Source of the DNA: Pelagimonas sp.
Lineage (GTDB): Bacteria; Pseudomonadota; Alphaproteobacteria; Rhodobacterales; Rhodobacteraceae
DNA length: 64,000 nt
Reading direction: 5' to 3'
NCBI GenBank assembly: GCA_025210345.1
Contig: JAOARX010000035.1
Coordinates: 1-64,000, forward strand
Part shown: positions 1 to 7,391 of the stretch, piece after piece
Layout of the letters: each line of letters begins with the position of its first letter
How positions within the stretch are numbered: the first letter of the stretch is position 1
Notes under the pieces: generated by a model
The model's database searches: none
What the model was told of the DNA's origin: nothing
The model's input: only the letters and a program-made list of their open reading frames with translations
Position numbers and translations under genes: made by a program

Positions 1-296
1 CATGGATTGGACGCCTCAAACCCATCATCGTGATTGTTTGGACGGGACACAAAAGCAGCAACACCCATATCGCAATCCACATTGGTGACCCCGAATCCCC
101 ACCCCGGCAACACCGCCTCATGTAACGCCTTGGCTGCGTCTAGGGAGCCGCTAGATGCCTGCGTGATCCAGATTGCAATGTTTGCGTGCTGGTTGGCGGT
201 TGGCCCGATTTGGGGAAAGGATAGCCCCAAGTCGTGCGCATCGTCTCCCGCCTTCACTTTCCCCAGCAGGTCGCGCAGTGCTTCAAGTTTGGTCAT
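1..296 (-). CDS. Phage-type small protein (ABA-sandwich/DUF2591-like), 3' end outside window
   Basis: The frame starts at ATG (complement 294-296) and stays open to the left edge, giving at least 98 residues, beginning MTKLEALRDLLGKV and containing SLDAAKALHEAVLPGW. That phrase is typical of small early-region proteins of alphaproteobacterial prophages carrying a phage ABA-sandwich domain. Biochemical function is unknown. The start overlaps the stop of the small upstream gene by four bases (ATGA), so the two are probably translationally coupled within a phage operon. Family assignment is from memory of the motif. Confidence 0.6.
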   Translation of the reverse strand, partial: MTKLEALRDLLGKVKAGDDAHDLGLSFPQIGPTANQHANIAIWITQASSGSLDAAKALHEAVLPGWGFGVTNVDCDMGVAAFVSRPNNHDDGFEASNP

Positions 297-445
297 TGCA
301 TTAGTCCTGCATTCTGGCCCATCTGTGTGATCAAGCTGACGCATGCGTCGCGATCATCAGCGGTTCGATCAAATTGGAAGTCAGAGTAGATCCCGCTGCA
401 CAGGATACCAACGCAAAGAGCGAAAAAGATGTCGTGTCTGGTCAT
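293..445 (-). CDS. Small hypothetical phage-operon protein, 50 aa
   Basis: A 50-codon frame starting MTRHDIFFALCVGILC and ending at a TGA that overlaps the next start. Its ATG shares one base with the stop of the upstream Lar-like gene (TGATG), and its own stop overlaps the downstream start as ATGA. This double coupling is the main support that such a short frame is real. The N-terminal third is hydrophobic (FFALCVGILCSGIY), like a lipoprotein/secretion signal or one membrane segment; the remainder is polar with one further Cys. I do not recognise a family. Confidence 0.55.
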   Translation of the reverse strand: MTRHDIFFALCVGILCSGIYSDFQFDRTADDRDACVSLITQMGQNAGLMQ

Positions 446-990
446 CACTCACCCTCCCCAGCAATTGCGCGGAGGACTTGGGACAGCCAGTGGCGCACAG
501 GCATTTCGATCTTCACGCCCTGCATCGCGTTTACAATTTCGTTTACCGTCACCATGTCGCTATCAATCCACTCAGCCAACACCCTTGCCGCCTCCTGCAC
601 CGTCACTGACTCTGTGGTGATCTGGGATAGGATGCGGTGCCGGTTGTGGTCATTGGCCCACGCAACCGCCCGGTCAAAGCCCTTGATGTTTTTGCAGATC
701 ACTCTGCCATGCAGCTTGACGCGGAACGTGTCACCTATTGTATGGGCAACCTGATAACCGTGCTTGTGGCCCCAATAGCCATTGCGGCGCTCCGGCAGAT
801 CCAACGGCTTAACCACCACGGACTGCGGGGCGCGGGTGTTCCATATGGCTTCCCAATTAGCCCCTTTGGGAACAACCAAACTCAGGCCGCAATTAAAACA
901 GTCGACAATCCCGATCTTGCTCTCTGTTGCCGCACCCTCCAGGATCGGCTCACCCCCACAAAACGGGCAGGGTTTCAGCTGCTCAGTCAT
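445..990 (-). CDS. Lar-like restriction-alleviation/zinc-finger phage protein
   Basis: 181 aa. The N-terminus carries CPFCGG (about residues 8-13) followed about 20 residues later by a second cysteine pair, C-x2-C (VDCFNCG). This is the treble-clef arrangement of the Lar restriction-alleviation family of phages and prophages. The following W-x-x-R-A (about residues 50-54, WNTRAP) is also typical. The C-terminal 120 residues are not recognised and may be a separate domain. It is the first of three coupled minus-strand genes running off the left edge. A role in modulating host restriction is inferred from family naming only. Confidence 0.6.
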   Translation of the reverse strand: MTEQLKPCPFCGGEPILEGAATESKIGIVDCFNCGLSLVVPKGANWEAIWNTRAPQSVVVKPLDLPERRNGYWGHKHGYQVAHTIGDTFRVKLHGRVICKNIKGFDRAVAWANDHNRHRILSQITTESVTVQEAARVLAEWIDSDMVTVNEIVNAMQGVKIEMPVRHWLSQVLRAIAGEGE

Positions 991-1452
991 CGGTCTTTCC
1001 CTCCAATGCGGCGCGGGCGGTAAGCCTGATTACGCCACACCCTGGTCGGGTGATGAAACTCGATTGGTTGGCGGGGCGTGCTCTGGGCTCGTCCGAAAGG
1101 GGTATTCTATCCTCGATGGACGAAACCGGCCGGCCGCTCTCTGATCACGATGCGGTCTGGTGTGTGGCTCGGGTCAGCGAAACATCCGGCCAGGTTCGGG
1201 ACACATAGCCAGTCAATGACGGGACCTGCGGGGCGATTGCTGATGAGGAGACCTTTGGACACCTGTCGCAGGGTGTTGCCACGGGGCGCCCGTGTTTGAG
1301 CCCGCCGAACATGATCTCGCATCCCGCCCCGCGTCTTGTGATCCACCCGTGTCTTGTGATCCAATTGTTACAACACGCTCTTGACGCGCCCCCCCGCGAC
1401 CTGATCCAAGGCAGGCAACTGCCAATCTTTACCAACCCCGGGAAATCCTGCC
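991..1452. other. Gene-poor interval between phage-type operon and rpiB
   Basis: About 460 bp with no convincing gene. A minus-strand frame ending at the Lar-like start has a plausible C-terminus but meets a stop upstream with no usable initiation codon, so it may be a relic. The part near rpiB holds a tandem 13-bp repeat, listed separately. The interval should contain the divergent promoters of both sides and may include the prophage/chromosome boundary, but no attachment-site duplication or tRNA was seen. Confidence 0.5.
1333..1363. promoter_or_regulatory. Tandem 13-bp repeat, possible operator upstream of rpiB
   Basis: GTCTTGTGATCCA occurs at 1333-1345 and again at 1351-1363, an 18-bp period (nearly two helical turns). 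The second copy extends to TTGTGATCCAA, an imperfect palindrome around GATC, followed by TTGTTACAA. TTG-N5-CAA-type half-sites resemble operators of GntR/FadR-type repressors, but no such regulator is encoded here. The repeats lie 90-120 bp before the rpiB start, a position suited to transcriptional control. Function is inference. Confidence 0.4.
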
Positions 1453-1902
1453 ATGTCCGTCAAGAAACGCATCATCCTGTCCAGCGATCACGCCGATATC
1501 GAATTGCGCAAGACCATCGCGAAACATGTCGAGACGCTGGGGTTCGAGGCCGTCGATATCGGTCCGATGACGTCTGAAAGCACCCATTATCCGATCCATG
1601 GCAAAGCGGCGGCTGAACGTGTGGTGTCGGGGGACTGTGATCTTGGGATCATCGTCTGTGGCACGGGGCAGGGGATCATGATGGCGGCCAACAAGGTGCC
1701 GGGGATTCGCTGTGGTGTGTGCTCGGACACGTTTTCAGCGGCGATGATCCGTCAGCACAATGACGCCAATATGCTTTCGATCGGGGCGCGCGTGGTTGGC
1801 GAAGGGCTGGCCCTGGCGATTGTCGAGGCCTTTCTGAGCGCCGAATTCGAAGGCGGGCGCCACGCAACCCGCGTGGACATGATCGAAGCGGAAAAGATGT
1901 GA
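1453..1902 (+). CDS. rpiB: RpiB/LacAB-family sugar-phosphate isomerase
   Basis: 149 aa, the usual RpiB length. It shows the family start (SSDHADIELRKTI), the substrate motif CGTGQGIMMAANKVPGIR with the catalytic-type Cys at about residue 72, and the C-terminal RHATRVDMI segment. RpiB interconverts ribose 5-phosphate and ribulose 5-phosphate; alphaproteobacterial relatives also act on tetrulose 4-phosphates such as in erythritol catabolism, so the substrate is not certain. The start follows an AT-poor leader; a tandem repeat upstream may be an operator. The aminotransferase gene follows after 70 bp. Confidence 0.85.
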   Translation: MSVKKRIILSSDHADIELRKTIAKHVETLGFEAVDIGPMTSESTHYPIHGKAAAERVVSGDCDLGIIVCGTGQGIMMAANKVPGIRCGVCSDTFSAAMIRQHNDANMLSIGARVVGEGLALAIVEAFLSAEFEGGRHATRVDMIEAEKM

Positions 1903-1972
1903 TCTTGCCGCCTCTTGACCTTCCAGGCGCTGCGGGTTTTCCTGCCGCGACCCGTGTTTCAGGAGGCAGAGC

Positions 1973-3172
1973 ATGTTGGACACCGAATTCGTCAGGGCGC
2001 AGTTTCCGGCCTTTTCCGAACCCTCGCTTGCGGGGCAGGCGTTCTTTGAAAACGCAGGTGGATCCTACACCTGCGCGCCGGTGATTGCGCGGCTGACGCG
2101 GTATTATACGCAACGCAAGGTGCAGCCCTATGCCCCCTATGAGGCGGCGCAGCTGGCCGGTGCGGAAATGGACGAAGCGCGCAGCCGCTTGGCCGGGCTT
2201 TTGGGGGTGGCAACCGATGAGGTCAGCTTTGGCCCGTCGACCACGCAAAACACCTATGTTCTGGCTCAGGCCTTTCGTCAGTTTTTGCAGCCCGGCGAGG
2301 CGATCATCGTCACCAATCAAGACCACGAAGCCAACACCGGCCCGTGGCGGCGGCTTGCGGATGAGGGGATTGAAATCCGCGAATGGAAAATTGATCCGGT
2401 GACGGGCCATCTCAATCCCCAAGACCTTGAGCCCCTGCTGGATGATCGTGTCCGCCTGGTGTGTTTCCCGCATTGCTCCAACGTGGTGGGCGAGATCAAT
2501 CCCGTGACCGAGATCACCGCGCTGGCCCATGCGGCCGGGGCCTTTGTCTGTGTGGATGGGGTCAGCTATGCGCCGCATGGGTTTGCGGATGTGGGGGAAC
2601 TGGGGGCGGATATCTATCTTTTCTCGGCCTACAAGACCTTTGGTCCGCATCAGGGGATCATGGTCATGCGGCGCACATTGGGCGAGGCGCTGCCCAACCA
2701 GGCCCATTTCTTTAACGCTGACGTGCTGTACAAGCGCTTTACCCCCGCGGGGCCGGATCATGCGCAGGTGGCGGCCTGCGCGGGCATGGTCGATTACATG
2801 GAGCTTCTGGCAGATCATCACGGTGGCACGGCCAAGGGCATGCATGATCAGATGCGTGCGCATGAAATCACCCTGTTGCAGCCATTGCTGGACGCGGTGC
2901 GCGATCGCAATGATATCCGCCTGATCGGACCGGCCCAGGCCGAAAACCGGGCGCCCACCGTGTCGCTTGCGCTGGGGCGCGCCGCACTGCCTGTCGCGGC
3001 AGAACTGGCAGATCACGGCATTATGTGTGGTGGCGGCCATTTCTATGCGATGCGGGCGTTGCGGGCGCTTGGCGTTGATCCCGACGAAGGGGTTTTGCGC
3101 CTGTCCTTCACCCATTACACCAGCCGCGAAGAGATCGAACATCTCATCAAAGCGCTGGATCACGTGCTTTAG
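1973..3172 (+). CDS. Class V aminotransferase (cysteine desulfurase-like)
   Basis: 399 aa PLP enzyme of fold type I. The Schiff-base lysine is K221 in YLFSAYKTFGPHQG; the cofactor Asp/His region is VCVDGVSYAPHG (about 193-203) and the early TTQNTY loop (about 90-95) would contact phosphate. The overall pattern matches the SufS/NifS-like subfamily without an obvious mobile catalytic-Cys loop; the C-terminal CGGGHFYAMR could position substrate. The true substrate cannot be told from sequence. A ribosome site (AGGAGGC) lies 5 bp before ATG. The photolyase starts four bases after its stop, so they are likely cotranscribed. Confidence 0.8.
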   Translation: MLDTEFVRAQFPAFSEPSLAGQAFFENAGGSYTCAPVIARLTRYYTQRKVQPYAPYEAAQLAGAEMDEARSRLAGLLGVATDEVSFGPSTTQNTYVLAQAFRQFLQPGEAIIVTNQDHEANTGPWRRLADEGIEIREWKIDPVTGHLNPQDLEPLLDDRVRLVCFPHCSNVVGEINPVTEITALAHAAGAFVCVDGVSYAPHGFADVGELGADIYLFSAYKTFGPHQGIMVMRRTLGEALPNQAHFFNADVLYKRFTPAGPDHAQVAACAGMVDYMELLADHHGGTAKGMHDQMRAHEITLLQPLLDAVRDRNDIRLIGPAQAENRAPTVSLALGRAALPVAAELADHGIMCGGGHFYAMRALRALGVDPDEGVLRLSFTHYTSREEIEHLIKALDHVL

Positions 3173-3175
3173 GCC

Positions 3176-4603
3176 GTGGGGGTCGCGATCGTCTGGATCC
3201 GGCGCGATTTGCGGCTGTCGGATCACCCCGCTCTGGTCGCGGCCAGTTTGGCGGGGGCGGTTGTTCCGGTGTTTATCCGCGATGATCTGGTTGATCAGTT
3301 GGGGGCTGCGCCGAAGTGGCGTTTGGGGCTGGGGCTTGCGCAGTTTTCCAAGGCTTTAGAGACGCGCGGCCTGCGCCTGATCCTGCGCAGCGGCGATCCG
3401 TTGAAGGTGCTCAGCACACTGGCGCAAGAGGTTGGCGCCGAGCAGGTGCACTGGATACGCGCCTATGATCCCGACAGCGTGGCCCGTGATACGGCTGTGA
3501 AAGCGGGCCTGAAGGCGCAGGGACTTAGGGTGGAAAGCCACGCAGGGCATCTGTTGTTCGAACCCTGGGAGGTGGCGACCCGGCAGGGCAATTTCTATCA
3601 GGTTTACACGCCGTATTGGAAAGCGGTGCGCGCGCTCGACGTGGGCGCGCCCCTGGCAGAGCCCCGGTTGCAGCCCCCGGCGGCCTGGCCCGCAAGCGAA
3701 GCCTTGCACAGTTGGCAACTGGGGCGGCACATGCACCGGGGCGCGGAAGTGGTTGCACGGCATCAAACCGTCGGAGAAGCCGCCGCGCGGGACAGGCTTG
3801 GGCGCTTTGTCGATCAGCGGATTGGCCAGTACAAGGAAAGGCGGGACTTTTGCGCGCAAGCGGGAACATCCGGCCTGTCCGAGAATCTCGCCGTGGGTGA
3901 GATCAGCGCGCGCAGTTGTTGGCATGCCGGGCGCGCGGCGCTGGACCGTGCGGTGCTGGACCCTGCGATCATGGGCACGGCCGGCCCCGAGACCTTTCTC
4001 AAAGAGCTGGTCTGGCGCGAATTCGCCTATCACCTGATGTGGCACACCCCGCATATCCTGACCGCGCCCTGGCGCGAAGGGTGGGCTGACTTCCCCTGGC
4101 ACAGCGGCATCTCTGAGAACCTTGCGGCATGGCAGCAGGGGCGCACGGGGGTGCCCTTGGTCGATGCGGGGCTGCGCGAGATGTATGTGACGGGCACCAT
4201 GCACAACCGGGCGCGGATGGTGGTGGCCTCATATCTGAGCAAACATATGCTGGTGGACTGGCGACTGGGGCAGGCATGGTTCGCAGACTGTCTGACCGAT
4301 TGGGATGTGGCTTCGAATGCGATGGGCTGGCAGTGGGTGGCAGGCTGCGGCCCGGACGCGGCCCCGTTCTTTCGGATTTTCAACCCGGTCACGCAGCAGA
4401 AAAACTTCGACCCCACAGGTGCCTATGTGACGCGATGGATCGCCGAGAGGCAGCGCGATCCCGCTGAAACCGCCCTGTCTTTTTTCGACGCGATCCCAAG
4501 GGCTTGGGGATTGAATGCCACGGTGCCATACCCCACTGAAATCGTCGATTTGGCGCAGGGCCGCGCGCGGGCACTGGCGGCCTATCAGGCCATGCGTGGC
4601 TGA
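3176..4603 (+). CDS. phrB: Deoxyribodipyrimidine photo-lyase (cryptochrome/photolyase family)
   Basis: 475 aa, normal for class I CPD photolyases. The N-terminal Rossmann antenna domain begins VAIVWIRRDLRLSDHPAL; the C-terminal FAD domain has WREFAYHLMWHTP (about 281-293), the helix GVPLVDAGLREM, MHNRARMVVASYLSKH and WQWVAGCGPDAAPFFRIFNP, all hallmarks of FAD-binding photolyases. It repairs UV-induced pyrimidine dimers using light. The start is a GTG at 3176 (MGVAIVW), chosen because upstream codons hit a stop immediately. No strong Shine-Dalgarno is visible, suggesting coupling to the preceding gene. Confidence 0.9.
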   Translation: MGVAIVWIRRDLRLSDHPALVAASLAGAVVPVFIRDDLVDQLGAAPKWRLGLGLAQFSKALETRGLRLILRSGDPLKVLSTLAQEVGAEQVHWIRAYDPDSVARDTAVKAGLKAQGLRVESHAGHLLFEPWEVATRQGNFYQVYTPYWKAVRALDVGAPLAEPRLQPPAAWPASEALHSWQLGRHMHRGAEVVARHQTVGEAAARDRLGRFVDQRIGQYKERRDFCAQAGTSGLSENLAVGEISARSCWHAGRAALDRAVLDPAIMGTAGPETFLKELVWREFAYHLMWHTPHILTAPWREGWADFPWHSGISENLAAWQQGRTGVPLVDAGLREMYVTGTMHNRARMVVASYLSKHMLVDWRLGQAWFADCLTDWDVASNAMGWQWVAGCGPDAAPFFRIFNPVTQQKNFDPTGAYVTRWIAERQRDPAETALSFFDAIPRAWGLNATVPYPTEIVDLAQGRARALAAYQAMRG

Positions 4604-4713
4604 CCGGTCAATATGAGCGGTAAAAACGGACCCGAGGGGCCGTGCGGCCTTGCAAGCGGCGGCGCGTGCTGGCAGGATTCGAGCGTGTTATGTTTACCAA
4701 GAGATGCGTTCTG

Positions 4714-5154
4714 ATGCCCACAGCAGCCAAGTTATTCGCCGCGTTCGGACTGGCCGTGACCGGTTTTTTCGTGTCCGAGATGATCAAGCTTAATATGCCA
4801 GAGGGCACCCAGTTCGGGTTTTTTTCCGGGGTGAACGTGCTGATTGGATCGTTGATCGGCTGGTTCGTCGTCGGGCCACGATCGGGGCGCGGGGTGACAC
4901 CGGCGCTGAACAACGGGATCACCTCTGTTCTTGCATTTGCCTTTTGGGCGCTGTTCGTGCAGGCCTGCAACGAAATGCTGGGCCGCTCTATGGACAACGC
5001 CTATGACAATTTTACCGATGCCATCGTCGCGATTTTTGAAATCATGCTGGAGTTCGGCGAACATCTGATGGATTTGAATATCCTCATGGCTTTCTTCTTT
5101 GGTGGGATCCTGTCCGGGCTCGCGGCCGAAGTGGTGTCGCGTTATTGGAGATGA
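4714..5154 (+). CDS. trgA: TrgA family (tellurite-resistance-associated) membrane protein
   Basis: 146 aa from MPTAAKLFAAF, the characteristic start of the Rhodobacteraceae TrgA family. Three to four hydrophobic segments: about residues 5-22, 33-50, 64-84 and the C-terminal MAFFFGGILSGLAAEVVSRYW. TrgA was named for tellurite resistance in Rhodobacter sphaeroides; the molecular role is unknown. In-frame upstream starts exist (ATG at 4690) but the MPTAAKL start with AAGAG upstream fits family length best. The stop is followed three bases later by the GGCT-NUDIX gene. Confidence 0.8.
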   Translation: MPTAAKLFAAFGLAVTGFFVSEMIKLNMPEGTQFGFFSGVNVLIGSLIGWFVVGPRSGRGVTPALNNGITSVLAFAFWALFVQACNEMLGRSMDNAYDNFTDAIVAIFEIMLEFGEHLMDLNILMAFFFGGILSGLAAEVVSRYWR

Positions 5155-5157
5155 CCG

Positions 5158-6306
5158 CTGACTGATCTGTTTGTTTATGGAACCCTGCGCCACGAACCCC
5201 TGTTGGAACTGGTGCTGGGGTACAGACCCGAGGGCCTGTGCAACGCCACGCTGGATGACCATGCGGTCTATGTCGCGCGCAAAGACGGTGTGGATCAGGC
5301 TTTTCCGATGATCGCCCCTGTTGCGGGGGAGCAGGCACAGGGCCTGTATGTGCCCGGTCTGACAGACGCGGACATGGCGCGGCTGGATTTCTATGAGGGG
5401 GGCTTTGCGTATGATTTGCATCCGGTTGCGGTGCAAAGCACGCCGGGCACACCTGCGACGCCCCGCAAAGCGCAGGTCTATATGCCGCTGCCCGATCAAT
5501 GGGAGCGCGGGGCGCCGTGGTCGCTGGCGGTCTGGCAAACGGACTGGGCCGCGACAACCATGGGCGCCGCGCAAGAGGTCATGGCGCGCTACGGCACGGA
5601 TGACGCGAGGGATCTGCGCCCGCTTATGCCGTTTATCCGATCGCGTGCGTGGGGGCAGGTTCTGGGCCGCACAGCCGCGCCGACCACGCTGCGCCGTCAG
5701 CCCGCCCTGGGTGATCTGGAGCTGATCGCGGATTCCCGCCCGGCGCATCGCGGCTTTTTCAACCTGCGACCGTTTTCCCTGCGCTATCGGAAGTTCAGCG
5801 GCGATTTCAGTGCGGTGTTGCCACGCGAGGTGCTTGAATCCTTCGACGTGGCCCTTGTGCTGCCGTATGATCCGGCTCTCGACAAAGTGATGCTGATCGA
5901 ACAGTTGCGATACGGTCCGATTCATCGTGGCGATCCTGCCCCTTGGGTTCTGGAACCCGTGGCGGGGCTGGTGGATGCCGGTGAAACCCCCCAACAGGCG
6001 GCCCGGCGCGAAGCCATCGAAGAGGCGGGGCTTGAGCTGTCAGACCTGCTGCCCGCCGTGGCAGGCTATTCGTCGCCCGGCTATAGCACCGAATTTTTCC
6101 ATTGCTTTATAGGGATTTGCGATCTTTCGGGCCGCAGCCAGGAACAGGGGGGGCTGGATGTCGAAAACGAGGATATTCGCAATCACACCATTGCGTTCGA
6201 CCAGGCAATGGCCTTGATTGCCAGCGGTGAAATCAACGCCGCCCCGCTGGCGATGCTGCTTTATGCCGTGGCAGCCAAACGCGAAGTTTTGCGCGCCGCT
6301 TCTTGA
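5158..6306 (+). CDS. GGCT-like/NUDIX fusion hydrolase, apparently CTG-initiated
   Basis: About 382 aa. N-terminal gamma-glutamylcyclotransferase-like domain with YGTLRHEPLLE right at the start; C-terminal NUDIX domain whose box is GLVDAGETPQQAARREA followed by IEEAGL (fits G-x5-E-x7-RE-x2-EE), of the ADP-ribose pyrophosphatase type. The first in-frame ATG/GTG/TTG would be TTG at 5203, which would delete the YGTL signature. The CTG at 5158 keeps it, sits three bases after the trgA stop and has GGAG 7 bp upstream. The fused layout recurs in Rhodobacteraceae. Likely hydrolyses ADP-ribose or a related nucleotide; the GGCT domain's substrate is unknown. Confidence 0.8.
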   Translation: MTDLFVYGTLRHEPLLELVLGYRPEGLCNATLDDHAVYVARKDGVDQAFPMIAPVAGEQAQGLYVPGLTDADMARLDFYEGGFAYDLHPVAVQSTPGTPATPRKAQVYMPLPDQWERGAPWSLAVWQTDWAATTMGAAQEVMARYGTDDARDLRPLMPFIRSRAWGQVLGRTAAPTTLRRQPALGDLELIADSRPAHRGFFNLRPFSLRYRKFSGDFSAVLPREVLESFDVALVLPYDPALDKVMLIEQLRYGPIHRGDPAPWVLEPVAGLVDAGETPQQAARREAIEEAGLELSDLLPAVAGYSSPGYSTEFFHCFIGICDLSGRSQEQGGLDVENEDIRNHTIAFDQAMALIASGEINAAPLAMLLYAVAAKREVLRAAS

Positions 6307-6362
6307 GTTCCGGGCGCGAGGCTCCTACACCATTGACATAGGATTTCGAAAGGACGCGTCAC

Positions 6363-7391
6363 ATGCGCATCGCACAGGATTTGGCTCAGGCCGTTGGCAA
6401 CACCCCTCTTATTCGCCTGAAAAAGGCGTCTGAGCTGACGGGATGCGACATCTACGGCAAGGCCGAGTTCATGAACCCCGGCCAGTCGGTCAAGGATCGC
6501 GCGGCGCTGTTCATCATCAAGGATGCGGTGGAAAAGGGGATCCTCAAACCCGGTGGCACCATCGTCGAAGGCACCGCAGGCAACACCGGCATTGGCCTTG
6601 CGCTGGTGGGCGCGTCGATGGGGTTCAAGACGGTGATCGTCATTCCTGAAACCCAATCGCAGGAAAAGAAAGACATGCTGCGTCTGGCGGGGGCCGAGCT
6701 GGTCCAGGTGCCCGCCGCACCCTATGCCAATCCCAACAACTATGTGCGCTATTCAGGGCGTCTGGCGGCCGAATTGGCCAAGACCGAACCCAATGGGGCC
6801 GTCTGGGCCAACCAGTTTGACAATGTGGCCAACCGTCAGGCGCATATCGAAACCACCGGCCCTGAAATCTGGGAACAGACCGGGGGCAAGGTTGATGGGT
6901 TTGTCTGCGCCGTCGGGTCGGGGGGGACCTTGGCGGGGGTTGGTATGTCGCTTCAGCCCAAGGGCGTGAAGATCGGTCTGGCCGATCCCGAAGGCGCGGG
7001 CCTGTACAAGATCTACACCGGCGAGGAAAACCCCGGCAACTCGATCACCGAGGGCATCGGGCAGGGGCGCATCACCGCCAATCTCGAAGGCTTTACCCCG
7101 GATTTCTCATGGCGTGTACCCGATGACGAAGCCCTGCCGGTGGTGTTTGATCTGCTGGCGGATGAGGGGCTTTGCCTGGGGGGATCGTCTGGCGTGAACG
7201 TCGCGGGCGCCATGCGGATGGCGCGCGAGATGGGACCGGGCCACACCATTGTCACCGTGTTGTGTGATTACGGCACGCGCTATCAATCCAAATTGTTCAA
7301 CCCCACCTTCCTGGACGAAAAAGGCCTGCCCAAGCCCGCGTGGCTAACCCAGGCCCCTGCGTCGATCCCGGGTGTATTCGAGGACGTATGA
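6363..7391 (+). CDS. cysK: Cysteine synthase A (O-acetylserine sulfhydrylase)
   Basis: 342 aa PLP enzyme of fold type II. The PLP lysine is K44 in NPGQSVKDRAA; the phosphate-binding loop is EGTAGNTGIGLA, and CAVGSGGTLAG and GSSGVNVAGA follow. It makes cysteine from O-acetylserine and sulfide. Slightly longer than the 310-320 aa of enterobacterial CysK, with C-terminal PAWLTQAPAS. AAAGGA lies 8 bp before ATG. Its stop overlaps the MscS gene start (ATGA), so the two share a transcript. Confidence 0.93.
   Translation: MRIAQDLAQAVGNTPLIRLKKASELTGCDIYGKAEFMNPGQSVKDRAALFIIKDAVEKGILKPGGTIVEGTAGNTGIGLALVGASMGFKTVIVIPETQSQEKKDMLRLAGAELVQVPAAPYANPNNYVRYSGRLAAELAKTEPNGAVWANQFDNVANRQAHIETTGPEIWEQTGGKVDGFVCAVGSGGTLAGVGMSLQPKGVKIGLADPEGAGLYKIYTGEENPGNSITEGIGQGRITANLEGFTPDFSWRVPDDEALPVVFDLLADEGLCLGGSSGVNVAGAMRMAREMGPGHTIVTVLCDYGTRYQSKLFNPTFLDEKGLPKPAWLTQAPASIPGVFEDV

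Noticed and set aside
991..1140. Minus-strand frame ending just inside the Lar-like start
   Set aside because: Ends plausibly but has no usable initiation codon before an upstream stop; at most a relic.
1676..3226. 516-residue minus-strand frame opposite rpiB and the aminotransferase
   Set aside because: Antisense shadow of well-supported genes; composition rich in Arg/His/Gln and no motif.
4732..5994. 420-residue minus-strand frame
   Set aside because: Overlaps trgA and the GGCT-NUDIX gene in antisense; no recognisable domain.
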